From contig CAVPGJ010000004.1 of assembly GCA_963704005.1 (NCBI GenBank), positions 512,012-576,011 on the forward strand: a stretch of DNA of 64,000 nucleotides, read 5' to 3'. Position 1 is the stretch's first letter. Every line of letters starts with the position of its first letter. The DNA comes from AC-32 sp963704005 (lineage in GTDB: Bacteria > Actinomycetota > Thermoleophilia > Gaiellales > Gaiellaceae). This document shows positions 62,725 through 64,000 of the stretch, in pieces. The notes under the pieces were generated by a model. That model worked only from the letters and a program-made list of their open reading frames with translations, ran no database searches and was not told the origin of the DNA. Position numbers and translations under genes: made by a program.

Positions 62725-64000
62725 GTGAGCACCGGCACAACGCCACGGATCATCGACAACCGCTACATCCTTGACGAGGATTGGCGGGAGGGCGGGACGG
62801 CTCGCGTCTACCGTGCCTTCGACCGCAAGGAACACCGAACTGTTGCGGTGAAGATCCTCGCTCGCGAGTTGAATCCGGACGAACGTCTCGTGAACCGCGT
62901 GTTCGATCGAGAGCAGAGGTCGCTCAGCGCCTCCGGCACGAGAACATCGTCGATCTCGACGGTGGGCGGGATACCCTTACTGGAGAGCCGTACTTCGTCT
63001 TCGAGTGGGTCGATCGGAATCTCACCGAGTGGCTAGAAGCGGTTCCGTGCGGCGGGTGGAAGACTTCGCCACCAGGTTCGGCTTTCCGATCCTAGAGGGC
63101 CTTACACACGCTCACGAGCGACAGGTACAACATCGAGACATCAAGCCGGGGAACATCTTGGTCACGGAGGAGGGCGTGCCCAAGATCTCGGACTTCGGTA
63201 TCGCCAAGATCCAGGCCGACATCCAGCCTGGAGCAACTCTCGCCGACCACTCCACCCGGCCATATGTGCCGCCGCGAGGGGAGACGAGCCCTTCACGCGA
63301 CGTCTACGCCTATGCGGTGCTCGTCCTCACAACGCTCGCCGGGGTCGATCCGCTCAGCGAGCAGTACGAGAAGGATCGATACGCAGCAGTGGCCGAAGCC
63401 CTGGAACGGGCGGCTCTACCTGACCCGATCGGCGATCTTCTGGCAAGTTGCGTTAGCGCCGATCCGGACGACAGGCCGAAATCGGCGGGTGCGCTCTTGG
63501 GCGGCTACGCGTCCTCCACGGTGAGCACGCCGCCGCGACTGCTCCCGTTACGACCTACTACCTCGCTCTTACCCGCGCTGGCCGCGAAGATGTGCTCGCG
63601 GCGCTTGCACTCGCCGAAGACCTTCAAGTCGCGCCAGCAGTTGAAGAAGACCTCGCCGGTGGCTGCGGAATTGCACCGCAAACCCAGAATGGCAAGCTGC
63701 AAGAGGGGAAGTTCGAGATCTTCGGGGCGGAGCTTCGCCTCGTCGCGGTAGTCGACGAAGCGACTCGCGACCGACTCAGAGTCATCGCTGCGGATCCGTC
63801 GTCCTTCGCTCGAGAAGCGCCGGGAACGGTCGTACAGCGCCCCGATGTCGTTCAAGGTCGGAGACCCGCCGAATCGCGTGGATGCCCAGAACGCGTTGGT
63901 TGATCTACAGATTGCCGCGGTCGAACACGCCGACCAACTCACCGCGGAGGACAAGGCGAGCGAGGAACGTCGCGTCTTTTGGAGCTGGAAGTCGACTCTG
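62725..64000 (+). CDS. Serine/threonine protein kinase with long C-terminal extension (partial, frameshifts)
   Basis: Eukaryotic-like kinase: GGTARVYRAFDRKEHRTVAVKIL (glycine loop and VAIK-type Lys), LRHENIVDLDGGRD, catalytic HRDIKPGNILV and DFGIAKIQ, then SPSRDVYAYAVLVLTTLAG and a C-lobe to about residue 255. Beyond, in further frames, VTTYYLALTRAGREDVLAALALAEDL, KFEIFGAELRLVAVVDEATRD and VDAQNALVDLQIAAVEHADQL continue to the window end. Breaks near 62,925, 63,045, 63,500-63,560 and 63,820. GTG start with AGGAG. The extension is unrecognised and unfinished; some kinase-helicase fusions in defence islands have this shape. Confidence 0.8.

Noticed and set aside
62537..62746. 69-codon minus-strand open frame upstream of the kinase
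   Set aside because: No ribosome binding site, no motif, and it overlaps the kinase start region.

Overview
The window is about 70% GC and read almost continuously by genes with GTG/TTG/ATG starts. Gene content points to a deep-branching actinobacterium of the Thermoleophilia/Gaiellales/Solirubrobacter type: fused APC-UspA permeases, Rex, a GAAC-N4-GTTC SOS box, ECF vitamin transport, and many tightly overlapping genes. That placement is inferred from gene content; no rRNA or complete tRNA is present. Many clearly conserved genes carry one or more single-base frameshifts (panB, panC, tsaD, hppA, trkA pair, ecfA, pcrA, others). The density looks like uncorrected indels in the assembly rather than biological decay, so several genes are described as reconstructed across frames.

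Layout. 1-3.6 kb: membrane and small proteins, a metallophosphoesterase, and a PH-domain/ABC-2 exporter operon. 3.6-6.5 kb: uvrA behind a perfect SOS box. 6.5-10.4 kb: two membrane proteins, then a minus-strand pantothenate operon (DUF2520, panC, panB) and a GNAT. 10.5-18.1 kb: orphan GAF-PAS histidine kinase, FmdB, family-4 uracil-DNA glycosylase, then the t6A/ribosome cluster tsaE-tsaB-rimI-tsaD and a subtilase. 18.2-20.5 kb: glutamate dehydrogenase, a glutaredoxin-like protein and the redox sensor Rex. 20.6-27.6 kb: GT4 glycosyltransferase, YbdK-type ligase, DyP-like peroxidase facing two paralogous unknown proteins, a secreted beta-propeller and PlsC. 27.5-33.7 kb: a tight four-gene minus-strand lipid-oxidation operon (plant-like alpha-dioxygenase, FAD oxidoreductase with a cyclic-nucleotide-type domain, acyl desaturase, patatin with a cyclic-nucleotide-type domain). 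33.7-38 kb: MTA phosphorylase, proton pyrophosphatase and two collagen-like secreted proteins. 38-43.3 kb: two APC-UspA transporters and two TrkA/RCK proteins. 43.3-45 kb: PQQ-type sugar dehydrogenase, coiled-coil protein, VanZ.

45.07-50.08 kb: a cobalamin riboswitch followed by a transport operon: two secreted DUF4430 (transcobalamin C-domain-like) proteins, EcfT, a double EcfA, an S component and an alpha/alpha-toroid repeat protein. Together these resemble a split bacterial counterpart of animal intrinsic factor/transcobalamin coupled to an ECF importer. 50-61.1 kb: AlkZ-related protein, LPG-flippase-type membrane protein, cupin, three VOC proteins, PcrA helicase, Eis-like acetyltransferase, GT2 and a large membrane protein.

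At 61,191 a tRNA with a good -10 box begins but breaks off after about 16 nt. Beyond it lies a lower-GC, heavily frameshifted segment with the N-terminal part of a UvrD-like helicase, a DUF3800 protein and a Ser/Thr kinase that runs off the end: an accessory island, or an assembly join. Across the window eight copies of an approximately 75-nt element recur. It has two hairpins of fixed length whose stems vary while pairing is kept, plus a conserved 20-nt tail, and five copies sit directly on the stop codon of the gene they follow. A second, GGGGTCAGACCCC-type palindrome recurs seven times, once inside ecfA.
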